Positions 8,158-16,025 of a stretch of 64,000 bases of DNA are shown here, piece after piece (positions within the stretch are counted from its first letter, which is position 1; every line of letters starts with the position of its first letter). Where the stretch lies: the NCBI RefSeq assembly GCF_900109145.1, contig NZ_FNYY01000019.1:1-64000 (forward strand), read 5' to 3'. Source of the DNA: Marinovum algicola. GTDB taxonomy: Bacteria; Pseudomonadota; Alphaproteobacteria; Rhodobacterales; Rhodobacteraceae. The notes under the pieces were generated by a model, which saw nothing but the letters and a program-made list of their open reading frames with translations, was not told where the DNA came from and ran no database searches. The position numbers and the translations under genes are program-made.

Positions 8158-9537
8158 ATGGACCCAGTCACGATGACCCATTTCCCCCTGACGAGGGACA
8201 TTCCCTCGACGCGCGCGGTGTTCAACCTCGCCTGGCCGCTGACCTTCAAGGCGATCATGCTGCATGGCATCGTCGTCATCGACGCCTGGCTCGTCTCGTC
8301 GCTGGGCGAGCCGGCGGTGGCGGTGCTGGGCCTCTCGGCCTCGATCGCCGGTCTGCTGCTCGGGCTGATCGTCGCCTTTTCAAATGCCACCCAGATCCGC
8401 ATCGCCCAGGCCTTCGGCTCCGGCGACCGGGTGTTCCTGAAATCCGCCCTGCTGGCCGGGCTGACAATCAATGTCTCGGTGATCCTCGCAGGCCTCGCCG
8501 TGCTGGCCCTCGCCGCCGGCCCCGCCATCGAGGCCCTCGCACATGACGCCTGGATCGCGGATCAGGCGCGGCGCTATCTCTCGGTCTTCGCCGTGGTGAT
8601 CCTGGCCGAGGCGGTGGGCCAATGCCTGACCGGATTTTTCAACGGCTGCGGCGACACCCGTCTGCCGGCGCTGAGCTATGGCCTCGCCGTGCCGGTCAAC
8701 ATCGCCACCAGCGTCATCCTGATCCACGGCCATTTTGGCGCCCCGGCGCTCGGCGTGCTCGGCGCGGCACTCGGCAGCGCCCTGGCCTCCATGGTGCAGG
8801 TCGGCTTTCTCGCCGTCGTGCTGCTCAGAACCCGCCGTGACCTGCTGCGCACACCGGGATGGCGCAACGGCAGCTTTTCCGCATCACTCCGGCGGCATCT
8901 GGTCTTTGCCCTGCCGATCGCCGCTACCTTCGCCAGCGCCACCATCGCGCTGCATGTCTGCGGGCTGATCTATGCCACCTTGCCGGTCAACCAGTTCGCG
9001 GCGATGACGATCATCATGCCCTGGGTCCAGGTCGCCGGCACCGTCGGCATGTGCTGGGCCCAGGCCACCGGCATCATGGTGGGCCAGATGCTGGGCCGCC
9101 AGACCCCGCCCGAGGATCTCGAGGTCTTTCTTGCCGCCGCATGGCGCGTGGCGCTGCTGGCCGCGGCCCTGGTCGCCACCTTCTACGCCGGGGTCATCCT
9201 GGCCAGCCCCTGGCTCTACGCCGATCTGTCCCGCGAAACCCAGATGACGCTGCTCGGCTTCCTGCCGATCCTGCTGGTACTGCCCTTCCCCAAGGGCTCC
9301 AACGCGATCTGCGGCAACACCCTGCGCGCCGGCGGCGACACGGTCTATGTGATGCATATCTTCATCTGGTCGCAATGGCTCTTCCGGGTGCCGGCGACCG
9401 CCGTCATGGTTCTCTGGCTCGACCTGCCGGTGATCTGGATCTTCTCGCTGCTGCTGCTCGAGGAGCTGGTGAAATTCCCGCCCTTCCATCTGCGGCTGCT
9501 GAAAGGCACATGGAAGACCGCCCCGCCGGAGCCCTGA
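8158..9537 (+). CDS. MATE family efflux transporter
   Basis: 459 residues with about 12 hydrophobic segments in two MatE repeats (about 20-180 and 250-420). MATE proteins export cationic compounds using a Na+ or H+ gradient across the inner membrane. The first ATG is used here; an alternative ATG at 8173 would remove five residues, and neither has a strong ribosome site. The gene ends with a hairpin terminator and has no obvious tie to the upstream regulator, so its substrate is unknown. Confidence 0.85.
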   Translation: MDPVTMTHFPLTRDIPSTRAVFNLAWPLTFKAIMLHGIVVIDAWLVSSLGEPAVAVLGLSASIAGLLLGLIVAFSNATQIRIAQAFGSGDRVFLKSALLAGLTINVSVILAGLAVLALAAGPAIEALAHDAWIADQARRYLSVFAVVILAEAVGQCLTGFFNGCGDTRLPALSYGLAVPVNIATSVILIHGHFGAPALGVLGAALGSALASMVQVGFLAVVLLRTRRDLLRTPGWRNGSFSASLRRHLVFALPIAATFASATIALHVCGLIYATLPVNQFAAMTIIMPWVQVAGTVGMCWAQATGIMVGQMLGRQTPPEDLEVFLAAAWRVALLAAALVATFYAGVILASPWLYADLSRETQMTLLGFLPILLVLPFPKGSNAICGNTLRAGGDTVYVMHIFIWSQWLFRVPATAVMVLWLDLPVIWIFSLLLLEELVKFPPFHLRLLKGTWKTAPPEP

Positions 9538-9569
9538 GAATCGGGCCTTCAGGCCCCTCGCAAAACGCG

Positions 9570-9597
9570 AAAAGCCCTGACAAACAGGGGCTTTTTC
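9570..9597. terminator. Bidirectional intrinsic terminator between MATE gene and tRNA-Leu
   Basis: AAAGCCCTG pairs with CAGGGGCTTT (one bulged base) and is followed by a T-run. The opposite strand reads as a terminator too, so it can stop both the MATE transcript (+) and the tRNA transcript (-). Confidence 0.8.
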
Positions 9598-9624
9598 GTC
9601 ACCGTCTTTCTCGCGAGAGAGAAT

Positions 9625-9711
9625 TGGTGCGGTCGAGAAGACTCGAACTTCCACGGGAGTTACCCCACAGCGACCTCAACGCTGCGCGTCTACCAATTCC
9701 GCCACGACCGC
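9625..9711 (-). tRNA. tRNA-Leu (anticodon GAG)
   Basis: 87-base class II tRNA including an encoded CCA. The acceptor stem is GCGGTCG/CGACCGC with an A discriminator. The anticodon stem is CAGCG/CGCTG with loop TTGAGGT, which places GAG at 9677-9675. A long variable arm is present, as expected for Leu, and the T-loop TTCGAGT is intact. It decodes CUC and CUU. Confidence 0.97.
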
Positions 9712-9819
9712 ACTTTGAACTGGTGGGCGGGGTTTAGCCAATAGCCCGGACAATGCCAAGAGCGAAAACCGCCCCCCGGCACTTTTTTTCCCACCGCCGC
9801 CAAAGCCCCCTTCCTGCCG

Positions 9820-9875
9820 CTTCCTCTTGCCGAAAATACCCTCGGGGGAGTCGCCAAAGGCGACGGGGGCAGCGC
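9820..9875 (-). repeat. Intergenic hairpin repeat, copy 1
   Basis: Read on the minus strand: GCGCTGCCCCC, a hairpin GTCGCC-TTT-GGCGAC, then TCCCCCGAGGGTATTTTC and GGCAAGAGGAAG. Two other copies occur at 40596-40649 and 57018-57070 with the same flanks but a different, still paired, central hairpin. It lies between tRNA-Leu and lipB. Confidence 0.85.
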
Positions 9876-9929
9876 ACCCGACACCGCTTTCCGCTTCCCC
9901 CTCCCGCGCCGCCGGTGTACCTCATCCGC

Positions 9930-10586
9930 ATGGTAGAATGGATCATCTCCGACGGGCTGACCGAATACGACGCCGCGGTCGCCTTCATGGAAGCCCGCGC
10001 GTCCGCCATTGCCGCGGGCCGCGAGGACGAGGCCGTCTGGCTGGTCGAACATCCGCCGCTCTACACCGCCGGCACCTCTGCCAGGATCGAGGATCTGACC
10101 GATCCCGACCGCTTCCCGGTGCATCCCAGCAAGCGCGGCGGCCAGTATACCTATCACGGGCCGGGGCAGCGGGTGGCCTATGTCATGCTGGATGTCGGCC
10201 GGCGCGGCCGCGACGTGCGCCGTTTCGTGCATCAGCTCGAGTCCTGGGTGATCGCCACCCTCGCCGCCTTCAACGTCAAGGGCGAGATTCGCGACGGCCG
10301 CGTCGGGGTCTGGGTCGCGCGCGGCGACAAGCCGCTGACCGCGACCGGCGAGCCACAGGAAGACAAGATCGCCGCCATCGGCATCCGCCTGCGCAAATGG
10401 GTGAGCTTTCACGGCGTCTCGATCAACGTCGAGCCGGATCTCGAGCATTTCTCCGGCATCGTCCCCTGCGGCATCACCGACCACGGGGTCACCAGCCTGG
10501 TCGATCTCGGGCTGCCCGTCACCATGGCCGACCTCGATGTCGCGCTGCGCAGCCAGTTCGACGCGGTCTTCGGCGAGATCGACTGA
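9930..10586 (+). CDS. lipB: Octanoyl-[acyl-carrier-protein]:protein octanoyltransferase (LipB)
   Basis: 218 residues. It transfers octanoate from acyl carrier protein to the lipoyl domains of E2 and GcvH proteins, the first step of lipoate synthesis in the cytoplasm. Family signatures are [12 protein letters not shown], the catalytic Cys in [12 protein letters not shown] and the conserved Lys in [10 protein letters not shown]. The open frame runs upstream to 9753 through the intergenic repeat; the ATG at 9930 fits the family's N-terminus. It is a stand-alone gene here, with lipA not nearby. Confidence 0.93.
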   Translation: MVEWIISDGLTEYDAAVAFMEARASAIAAGREDEAVWLVEHPPLYTAGTSARIEDLTDPDRFPVHPSKRGGQYTYHGPGQRVAYVMLDVGRRGRDVRRFVHQLESWVIATLAAFNVKGEIRDGRVGVWVARGDKPLTATGEPQEDKIAAIGIRLRKWVSFHGVSINVEPDLEHFSGIVPCGITDHGVTSLVDLGLPVTMADLDVALRSQFDAVFGEID

Positions 10587-10872
10587 TCCCGACCCGCGCC
10601 ATCACCGGGCCGGGCGCCCGCTGGCTTTTCCGACCATCCGCCGGGCCGCAGCTCAGCTCACGAAGTCGCGCCATTCACCGCATATCCGCCCCCCTGTGCC
10701 CGACTGCGCAGCATCAGTTCTGGCGTCGCATGAAAACGCGCCGGGGTGGTGATAGATGTCACTGGCCCGCGCGCATTTCGCTTTCTGCACATCGGGCCAT
10801 CTGCATCATCGGGCTGGAACCAAATCGCCTTCCCAACCGTTTCGCCCCGTAAGCACCGCCCGAGGTACCCCC
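10587..10872. other. Gene-free stretch between lipB and the zinc-ribbon micro-gene
   Basis: 286 bases without a convincing coding frame, tRNA or strong hairpin. Short frames here lack ribosome sites and family resemblance. Confidence 0.5.
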
Positions 10873-11040
10873 GTGGCCCGTCGTCTGTTTCACTGTCCCA
10901 GCTGCGCCCATCGCCTGCGCTTTGGCGCGCCGGTCTGTGGCAATTGCTTTCAACCCACCCCGATCTGGAACCGCAGGCTGCCCTATTGGCTGGCGGCGCT
11001 GGTGATTCCCCTGCTCGGGCTCATCGTCGTCGCCAGCTAG
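10873..11040 (+). CDS. Zinc-ribbon plus single transmembrane segment micro-protein
   Basis: 55 residues from a GTG start; AGG lies 7 bases upstream. The first half has two CxxC pairs (HCPSC about residues 7-10 and VCGNC about 20-23), a zinc-ribbon pattern. The second half is one hydrophobic helix (about residues 36-54), which ends the protein. It sits about 55 bases before the FNR-type box of ctaD. Function unknown. A longer frame opens at an ATG at 10756, but that part has no protein-like features. Confidence 0.5.
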   Translation: MARRLFHCPSCAHRLRFGAPVCGNCFQPTPIWNRRLPYWLAALVIPLLGLIVVAS

Positions 11041-11094
11041 AGCGTCGCCAGCCAGGCGCCACCGGCGAAGCCACGCCCCCCGCGACACTTTTTC

Positions 11095-11108
11095 TTGATC
11101 TAGGTCAA
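11095..11108. promoter_or_regulatory. FNR/FnrL-type binding site upstream of ctaD
   Basis: TTGATCTAGGTCAA matches the FNR/FnrL dyad TTGAT-N4-ATCAA with one substitution. It lies 107 bases upstream of the ctaD ATG, suggesting that the high-oxygen terminal oxidase is adjusted by oxygen. Direction of control cannot be read from the sequence. Confidence 0.65.
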
Positions 11109-11214
11109 TCTGACCCGTTGCCGATCCCGGGCGTGCATTCTAGAACCGGTCCGAGAGTCCGGGCGCCGGCTATGGTGCATGCGCCCATGTTTTGTCTAGC
11201 AGGAGGCACGAGAC

Positions 11215-12885
11215 ATGGCTGACGCCGCCATTCACGGCCACGAGCATGAGGATCAGCGCGGTTTCTTCACCCGCTGGTTCATGTCCACCAACCACAAAGA
11301 TATCGGGATCCTGTATCTCATCGTCTCTGCGTTTGCGGGCTTCATCTCGGTGGCCTTCACCGTTTACATGCGTCTGGAGCTCATGGAGCCCGGCGTGCAG
11401 TTCATGTGCATGGAAGGCGCCCGGCTGATTGCCTCGGACGCGGTCTGTACCCCGAACGGCCACCTCTGGAACGTGCTGATCACCGGCCACGGCATCCTGA
11501 TGATGTTCTTCGTGGTCATCCCCGCCCTCTTCGGCGGGTTCGGCAACTACTTCATGCCGTTGCAGATCGGCGCGCCCGACATGGCGTTCCCGCGGATGAA
11601 CAACCTGTCCTTCTGGCTTTATGTCGCCGGCACCACCCTGGCCGTCTCCTCGGTCCTGGCCCCGGGCGGCAACGACCAGCTTGGCTCCGGCGTGGGCTGG
11701 GTGCTCTATCCGCCGCTCTCGACCAACGAAGGCGGGTTGTCGATGGACCTGGCGATCTTTGCGGTGCACGTCTCTGGTGCCAGCTCGATCCTCGGCGCGA
11801 TCAACATGATCACCACCTTCCTGAACATGCGCGCCCCGGGCATGACGCTCTTCAAGGTGCCGCTGTTCTCCTGGGCGATCTTCGTCACCGCCTGGCTGAT
11901 CCTGCTCTCGCTGCCGGTTCTGGCAGGCGCGATCACCATGCTGCTGACCGACCGCAACTTCGGCACCACCTTCTTCGACCCCGCCGGCGGCGGTGACCCG
12001 ATCCTCTACCAGCACATCCTGTGGTTCTTCGGTCACCCGGAAGTCTACATCGTGATCCTGCCGGGCTTCGGCATCGTCAGCCACGTGATCGCGACCTTCT
12101 CGCGCAAGCCGGTCTTCGGTTACTTGCCGATGGTCTGGGCGATCATCGCGATCGGCGCGCTGGGCTTTGTCGTCTGGGCACACCACATGTACACCGTCGG
12201 CATGTCGCTGACCCAACAGAGCTACTTCATGCTGGCGACCATGGTGATCGCGGTGCCGACCGGCGTGAAGATCTTCTCCTGGATCGCAACGATGTGGGGC
12301 GGCTCGATCGAGTTCAAGGCGCCGATGCTCTTTGCCATGGGCTTCCTGTTCCTGTTCACCGTTGGCGGCGTGACCGGCATCGTGCTGAGCCAGGCAGCGG
12401 TCGACCGGGCCTATCACGACACCTATTACGTCGTGGCGCACTTCCACTACGTGATGAGCTTGGGCGCGGTGTTCTGCATCTTTGCCGGCATGTACTTCTG
12501 GTTCGCCAAGATGACCGGCCGCCAGTACAACGAGAAGCTGGCCCAGGTGCACTTCTGGATGTTCTTCATCGGTGCCAACCTGACCTTCTTCCCGCAGCAC
12601 TTCCTCGGCCGTCAGGGCATGCCGCGCCGCTACATCGACTACCCGGAGGCATTCGCCACCTGGAACTGGTGGTCGTCGATCGGTGCGTTCATCTCCTTCG
12701 CCTCGTTCCTGCTGTTCTTCTACATCGTCGGCCAGGCCCTCCTGCGCGGCGCCAAGGAGACCCGCGACAACTACTGGAACGAATTCGCGGATACGCTGGA
12801 ATGGACGCTGCCGACCCCGCCGCCGGAGCACACCTTCGAAATCCTGCCCAAGCAGGAAGACTGGGACAAGCATCCGGCGCATTGA
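11215..12885 (+). CDS. ctaD: Cytochrome c oxidase subunit I (aa3-type)
   Basis: 556 residues, 12 membrane helices. This is the catalytic subunit of the proton-pumping aa3 oxidase: it binds heme a, heme a3 and CuB and reduces O2 to water. Visible hallmarks are [13 protein letters not shown] (low-spin heme His), [10 protein letters not shown] (CuB His and cross-linked Tyr), HHMYTVG, and the HFHYV motif near the C-terminus. The ribosome site AGGAGG precedes the ATG. It is monocistronic, closed by a strong terminator; subunits II and III are not in the window, as is usual for Rhodobacterales. Confidence 0.97.
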   Translation: MADAAIHGHEHEDQRGFFTRWFMSTNHKDIGILYLIVSAFAGFISVAFTVYMRLELMEPGVQFMCMEGARLIASDAVCTPNGHLWNVLITGHGILMMFFVVIPALFGGFGNYFMPLQIGAPDMAFPRMNNLSFWLYVAGTTLAVSSVLAPGGNDQLGSGVGWVLYPPLSTNEGGLSMDLAIFAVHVSGASSILGAINMITTFLNMRAPGMTLFKVPLFSWAIFVTAWLILLSLPVLAGAITMLLTDRNFGTTFFDPAGGGDPILYQHILWFFGHPEVYIVILPGFGIVSHVIATFSRKPVFGYLPMVWAIIAIGALGFVVWAHHMYTVGMSLTQQSYFMLATMVIAVPTGVKIFSWIATMWGGSIEFKAPMLFAMGFLFLFTVGGVTGIVLSQAAVDRAYHDTYYVVAHFHYVMSLGAVFCIFAGMYFWFAKMTGRQYNEKLAQVHFWMFFIGANLTFFPQHFLGRQGMPRRYIDYPEAFATWNWWSSIGAFISFASFLLFFYIVGQALLRGAKETRDNYWNEFADTLEWTLPTPPPEHTFEILPKQEDWDKHPAH

Positions 12886-12905
12886 TCGCGCCAGACAGAA
12901 ACAGG

Positions 12906-12936
12906 AAAAGGCCCGCGCATTGCGCGGGCCTTTTTC
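12906..12936 (+). terminator. Intrinsic terminator of ctaD
   Basis: AAAAGGCCCGCGC-ATT-GCGCGGGCCTTTTT forms a near-perfect stem with a T-run, 20 bases after the ctaD stop. Confidence 0.92.
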
Positions 12937-12961
12937 ATGCGCCGGTTGAAAGCGGTCGGAA

Positions 12962-12977
12962 GTGTGACCGGTCACAC
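12962..12977. promoter_or_regulatory. 16-bp perfect palindrome, possible CRP/FNR-superfamily site
   Basis: GTGTGACCGGTCACAC is a perfect palindrome, TGTGA-N4-TCACA. CRP uses the same half-sites with a 6-base spacer, so this is FNR-type spacing with CRP-type halves. It is 61 bases before the small secreted-protein gene. Confidence 0.35.
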
Positions 12978-13037
12978 AGGTTGACGTTGGGTCACGCACT
13001 ATGCTGCAACTGCATTATTGCCGCAAAGGACTTTGCC

Positions 13038-13214
13038 ATGACCCGCCTTCTCACCCTGCTCGCCGCCGGCTTTCTGGCCAGCGCGACACCCCCGCCCGCA
13101 CAGGCTTTCGGTGCCGGCACTCTGCCCCTTCTGACCTTTCCCTCGGACCCGCGGCCGCAGGGCGACACCCCCACCCGGGGCCCCTGCCTGCTCTGCCCGA
13201 AAACGGCCGGCTGA
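13038..13214 (+). CDS. Small putative secreted protein, function unknown
   Basis: 58 residues from an ATG preceded by AAAGGA at the right distance. A likely Sec signal peptide spans about 1-23 (hydrophobic core LLTLLAAGFLAS, cleavage after PPAQA). The remaining ~35 residues are Pro- and Gly-rich with a CLLC pair near the C-terminus that could bind metal or form a disulphide. No family recognised. It could be a spurious frame, but start, ribosome site and signal peptide agree. Confidence 0.5.
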   Translation: MTRLLTLLAAGFLASATPPPAQAFGAGTLPLLTFPSDPRPQGDTPTRGPCLLCPKTAG

Positions 13215-13266
13215 CCCAAACGCGTTTTCCGGTTTTCTCCAGAACCGGGCGGGCAGTGGTTGGCGC

Positions 13267-13282
13267 TGTGACCTGTCTCACA
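13267..13282. promoter_or_regulatory. Possible CRP-type site upstream of the DUF2244 gene
   Basis: TGTGACCTGTCTCACA has the canonical TGTGA-N6-TCACA arrangement and resembles the palindrome at 12962-12977. It lies about 190 bases before the DUF2244 start. No promoter hexamers are clear around it. Confidence 0.35.
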
Positions 13283-13472
13283 GGGGCGCCGATGATTTCA
13301 TGCCAGCCTGACGCGGGGGCGCCGCAAGGCGCTCTTGCTGGCGGACCCCCCAAGGATCGCCAGCCGGGGCCGCGGTGCGCGACCATCCCCTGGCTCGCTT
13401 CCCGTGCGCCCGGCCCCGTCCTGCGGCGATATTTCAGTCGACGCCGGCCCGGCCGACTCCTATATACTTCCT

Positions 13473-13964
13473 ATGCCCTATCGATGGTTGCCAAGCCCCT
13501 CTCCGAACGAGGCCGAACTGCGCCTCTGGCCGCATGAATCGCTGCCACCCCGGGGCTATGCGGCGTTTCTCCTGGCCACCTTCACCCTCGCCACGATCCC
13601 GCTCTATACGGTGCTCGGCACGGTGCTGCTCTGGGGACTGCTGCCGTTCCTGTTGCTGGCGCTCGGCGGGCTGTGGTACGCGCTCGACCGCAACCACCGC
13701 GATTGCCAGCTGCTCGAGGTGCTGCGCCTGACGCCCGAGACGGTATCGCTTACCCGCCACAACCCCAATGGCCCGGATCAGAACTGGGCCTGCAACGCCT
13801 ATTGGACCCGGCCGCACCTGCATGCCGACGGCGGCCCGGTGCCCAATTACGTCACCCTCACCGGCTGCGGCCGCGAGGTCGAGATCGGCGCCTTCCTGTC
13901 CGAAGACGAACGCATGGCCCTATTCCAGGACCTCAGCCGGCAATTGCCCCCGGCGCGCCGCTGA
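13473..13964 (+). CDS. DUF2244 domain-containing membrane protein
   Basis: 163 residues. Two adjacent hydrophobic helices (about 29-65) are followed by a soluble domain of about 95 residues. The arrangement fits the DUF2244 family, common in alphaproteobacteria near cytochrome oxidase genes; function unknown. The ATG at 13473 is chosen because the upstream frame is GC-rich non-protein-like sequence. The next gene starts 7 bases after its stop, so the two are probably co-transcribed. Confidence 0.72.
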   Translation: MPYRWLPSPSPNEAELRLWPHESLPPRGYAAFLLATFTLATIPLYTVLGTVLLWGLLPFLLLALGGLWYALDRNHRDCQLLEVLRLTPETVSLTRHNPNGPDQNWACNAYWTRPHLHADGGPVPNYVTLTGCGREVEIGAFLSEDERMALFQDLSRQLPPARR

Positions 13965-13971
13965 TCCCGAC

Positions 13972-14871
13972 ATGGCCCAGATCCCCGCGACCCCCAAACC
14001 TGCCCGTCTGCGGCGCCTCGCGGCTGCCGCGAGCCTCGGCCCCTCGCGGCTGATGGCGCGCGACACCGGCCTGCAATCCTCGGAACGCGCGGCGCTGACC
14101 CTGCGCCCGCATCGGGCCACCGCCCCGGCCGACACGGTCGTCTTCCTGATCCCGCTGGTCGGCCGCCACCATGTCGGCGACTGGGCGGGCACCTGCGCCC
14201 GCCTCGCCGCCACGCTGGCCAGCCTGCGGCGCCAGAGCGACGCCCGCTGGCAGGCGGTGATCTGCGGCCAGGACCGGCCGAAAGACCTGGCCGACGATCC
14301 GCGCGTCACCTTCCTGCCTTTCACCACCCCGGTCGAAGGCAACGACAAATGGCGCAAGCTGGCGCAGCTCTGCGATCACCTGCCGGCGCTCGGCACCGCC
14401 GCCGGCTATGCCATGACCTTCGACGCCGACGATCTGGCCCATCCCGGCCTGGTCTCGGAAATCATCAGTCGCGAGGCCCGCGGCGGCTATCTGGCGCAAA
14501 CCGGCTACGTCTACGACAAATCCGCCGACGCCCTGGCGCTGGCGGCGCCGCGCAGCCTGACGCAACCGCTGCGCAAACCCTTCTGGAAGCTCTGCGGCTC
14601 CTGTGCCGCCCTGCGCTTCGATCTCGCCAATGGCCCGGCAGAGATAGACCTGCTGCGCGAGATGAGCCAGCACGAACACCGCATGTTCCCCTATCTGGCG
14701 CGCCTGGCGGGCCGCCCGCTGACGACGCTCGAGGCACCGCGCGTGCTCTATCTGCTCAACCACGGCGAAAACTTCGGCGCCCGCCGCGGCCGCATCAGCT
14801 TCAAGACCCGCTTCGTGCAGCGCTTCCGCGTCGCGGACGACCGGGCCATCCGGCAGGAATTTCACCTGTAA
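13972..14871 (+). CDS. Putative GT-A-fold glycosyltransferase-like protein
   Basis: 299 residues. After about 50 poorly structured residues comes a Rossmann-like GT-A region: VVFLIPLVGR, a stretch with ATLASLRRQSDARWQAV, and the acidic motif FDADDLAH (about residues 150-157), a DxD-type nucleotide-sugar and metal site. Acceptor and sugar are unknown. It lies directly behind the DUF2244 gene. The longer open frame beginning at 13768 overlaps that gene and is not used. Confidence 0.62.
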   Translation: MAQIPATPKPARLRRLAAAASLGPSRLMARDTGLQSSERAALTLRPHRATAPADTVVFLIPLVGRHHVGDWAGTCARLAATLASLRRQSDARWQAVICGQDRPKDLADDPRVTFLPFTTPVEGNDKWRKLAQLCDHLPALGTAAGYAMTFDADDLAHPGLVSEIISREARGGYLAQTGYVYDKSADALALAAPRSLTQPLRKPFWKLCGSCAALRFDLANGPAEIDLLREMSQHEHRMFPYLARLAGRPLTTLEAPRVLYLLNHGENFGARRGRISFKTRFVQRFRVADDRAIRQEFHL

Positions 14872-14885
14872 TCCGACGCGCCGCT

Positions 14886-14985
14886 CCATGCGCAGGCGAA
14901 ACGCGCCACCGGAGCATTTCCGGGAAGCCTTGGGCTCCGCCCATGCGCAGGCGAAACGCTCCACCGGAGCGTTTCCGGGAAGCCT
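14886..14985. repeat. Two tandem 55-base units, each with an internal stem-loop
   Basis: Near-identical 45-base blocks start at 14886 and 14941. Unit 2 contains GAAACGCTCC-ACC-GGAGCGTTTC (14953-14975), a perfect 10-bp stem. Unit 1 has the same layout with one mismatch. Only two units are present. Confidence 0.85.
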
Positions 14986-15232
14986 GCTCATTGCTTCGGA
15001 GCCGCCCCTCGCCCGGGGAGGACAGGACAGCGCGCACAGGGAGGGGCCAGCCAAATCGCCGAGGGCCCCGCTTGCGGGGAGACGGCTATTTTGCTTGCCC
15101 CGGACGCGCACGCTGTCAGGTCCGGAGAGGGCGTGGGGTGTCTTCGAGGCATTGCTTTGGTGAGCCCTGAGCCCGGCCTCATCAGCGAGGCGCACAGACA
15201 GAGATGAAACAGGGTCGGCCCGCCAAGAGGTT

Positions 15233-15256
15233 CCTTCCCCCGTGTCCGGGGGAAGG
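15233..15256. other. 9-bp perfect hairpin
   Basis: CCTTCCCCC (15233-15241) pairs with GGGGGAAGG (15248-15256). It has no T-run and lies between the glycosyltransferase gene and the convergent YqeY gene. Confidence 0.6.
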
Positions 15257-15299
15257 TCAGGATGGGGGCCGAGGCCTACTGTGCGCCGCAGGCGCCCCG

Positions 15300-15355
15300 G
15301 ATCGAAGCAGGCTGATCGAAACAGGCCGATCGAAGCCGGCGGAGCGACGCCGGCT
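15300..15355. repeat. Four tandem 14-base units abutting the YqeY stop codon
   Basis: Units begin at 15300, 15314, 15328 and 15342, close to GATCGAAGCCGGCT. Each later unit diverges slightly, and the last one runs into the YqeY stop codon. The final two units also form a GCCGGC/GCCGGC hairpin that may act at the 3' end of the yqeY mRNA. Confidence 0.75.
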
Positions 15356-15819
15356 CAGCCCTGCGCCAGCCGCGCCTTGACCTGCGAGCCGACCGCGCCG
15401 AAATCCATCTGCCCGGTGTGGCGCGCCTTGAGCGCCCCCATCACCTTGCCCATGTCGCGGATCGACGAGGCACCGACCTCGGCCACAGCCGCATCGATCG
15501 CCGCCGATACTTCCTTGTCGTCGAGCTTGCGCGGCAGGAATTCCTCGATCACCTCGATCTCTTCCAGCTCGCGCGCGGCCAGGTCCAGCCGCCCGCCCTC
15601 TTCGTAGGTGCGGGCGCTTTCCTGCCGCTGCTTGACCATCTTGCCCAGGATGGCAAGCACATCGGCCTCCCCCAGGCTCTCTTCCTCGCCGGACCCACGC
15701 AGCGCGATCTCGCGGTCCTTGATGGCGGCGTTGATCAGGCGCAGCGTCGACAGGCGCCGGGCGTCCTTGTCCCGCATGGCCTGTTTGAGCGCTGAATTGA
15801 TCTCTGCGCGTAAACTCAT
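15355..15819 (-). CDS. yqeY: GatB/YqeY domain-containing protein
   Basis: 154 residues. It contains the small helical GatB/YqeY domain, related to the C-terminal tRNA-binding part of GatB. Signature stretches are LRLINAAIKDREIALRG, KQRQESARTYEEGGR and IRDMGKVMGALKARHTGQMDFG. The role is unclear, presumably tRNA-linked. It is divergent from carA, a stable alphaproteobacterial arrangement. The frame is open upstream to 16035, but the ATG at 15819 gives the usual family N-terminus. Confidence 0.88.
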   Translation of the reverse strand: MSLRAEINSALKQAMRDKDARRLSTLRLINAAIKDREIALRGSGEEESLGEADVLAILGKMVKQRQESARTYEEGGRLDLAARELEEIEVIEEFLPRKLDDKEVSAAIDAAVAEVGASSIRDMGKVMGALKARHTGQMDFGAVGSQVKARLAQG

Positions 15820-16025
15820 GTCGTCCCATCCCCATGGGTGAATACCAGCCTCGAACCATACGCGATGCCTCGATCCGAGGCAATGCCCGGAGTCGCGATC
15901 CAAGCTATTGAAAAGACAGGAAAATCGAAATTTCCGGCAGGACGATCTAGCCCCTTGACCCCGTGTCGGTCCGGGCATAGGTTCGCGCAAATTTGCCCCA
16001 CAGTCCGTCACAGGGAGTCGCCCAG

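Larger units (their letters stand above)
14872..15354. other. 483-base gene-free, repeat-rich intergenic stretch
   Basis: Holds the tandem 55-base stem-loop repeats, a 9-bp hairpin and a 14-base tandem repeat, listed separately. No credible coding frame: the open frames across it are GC-driven and have no ribosome site or protein-like composition. Confidence 0.6.

Noticed and set aside
11170-12999. 609-codon minus-strand frame opposite ctaD
   Set aside because: His/Arg/Asp-rich shadow of a conserved gene; no ribosome site or domains.
14886-14985. CRISPR-like array
   Set aside because: Only two units of 55 bases with nearly identical spacing sequence and no cas genes.
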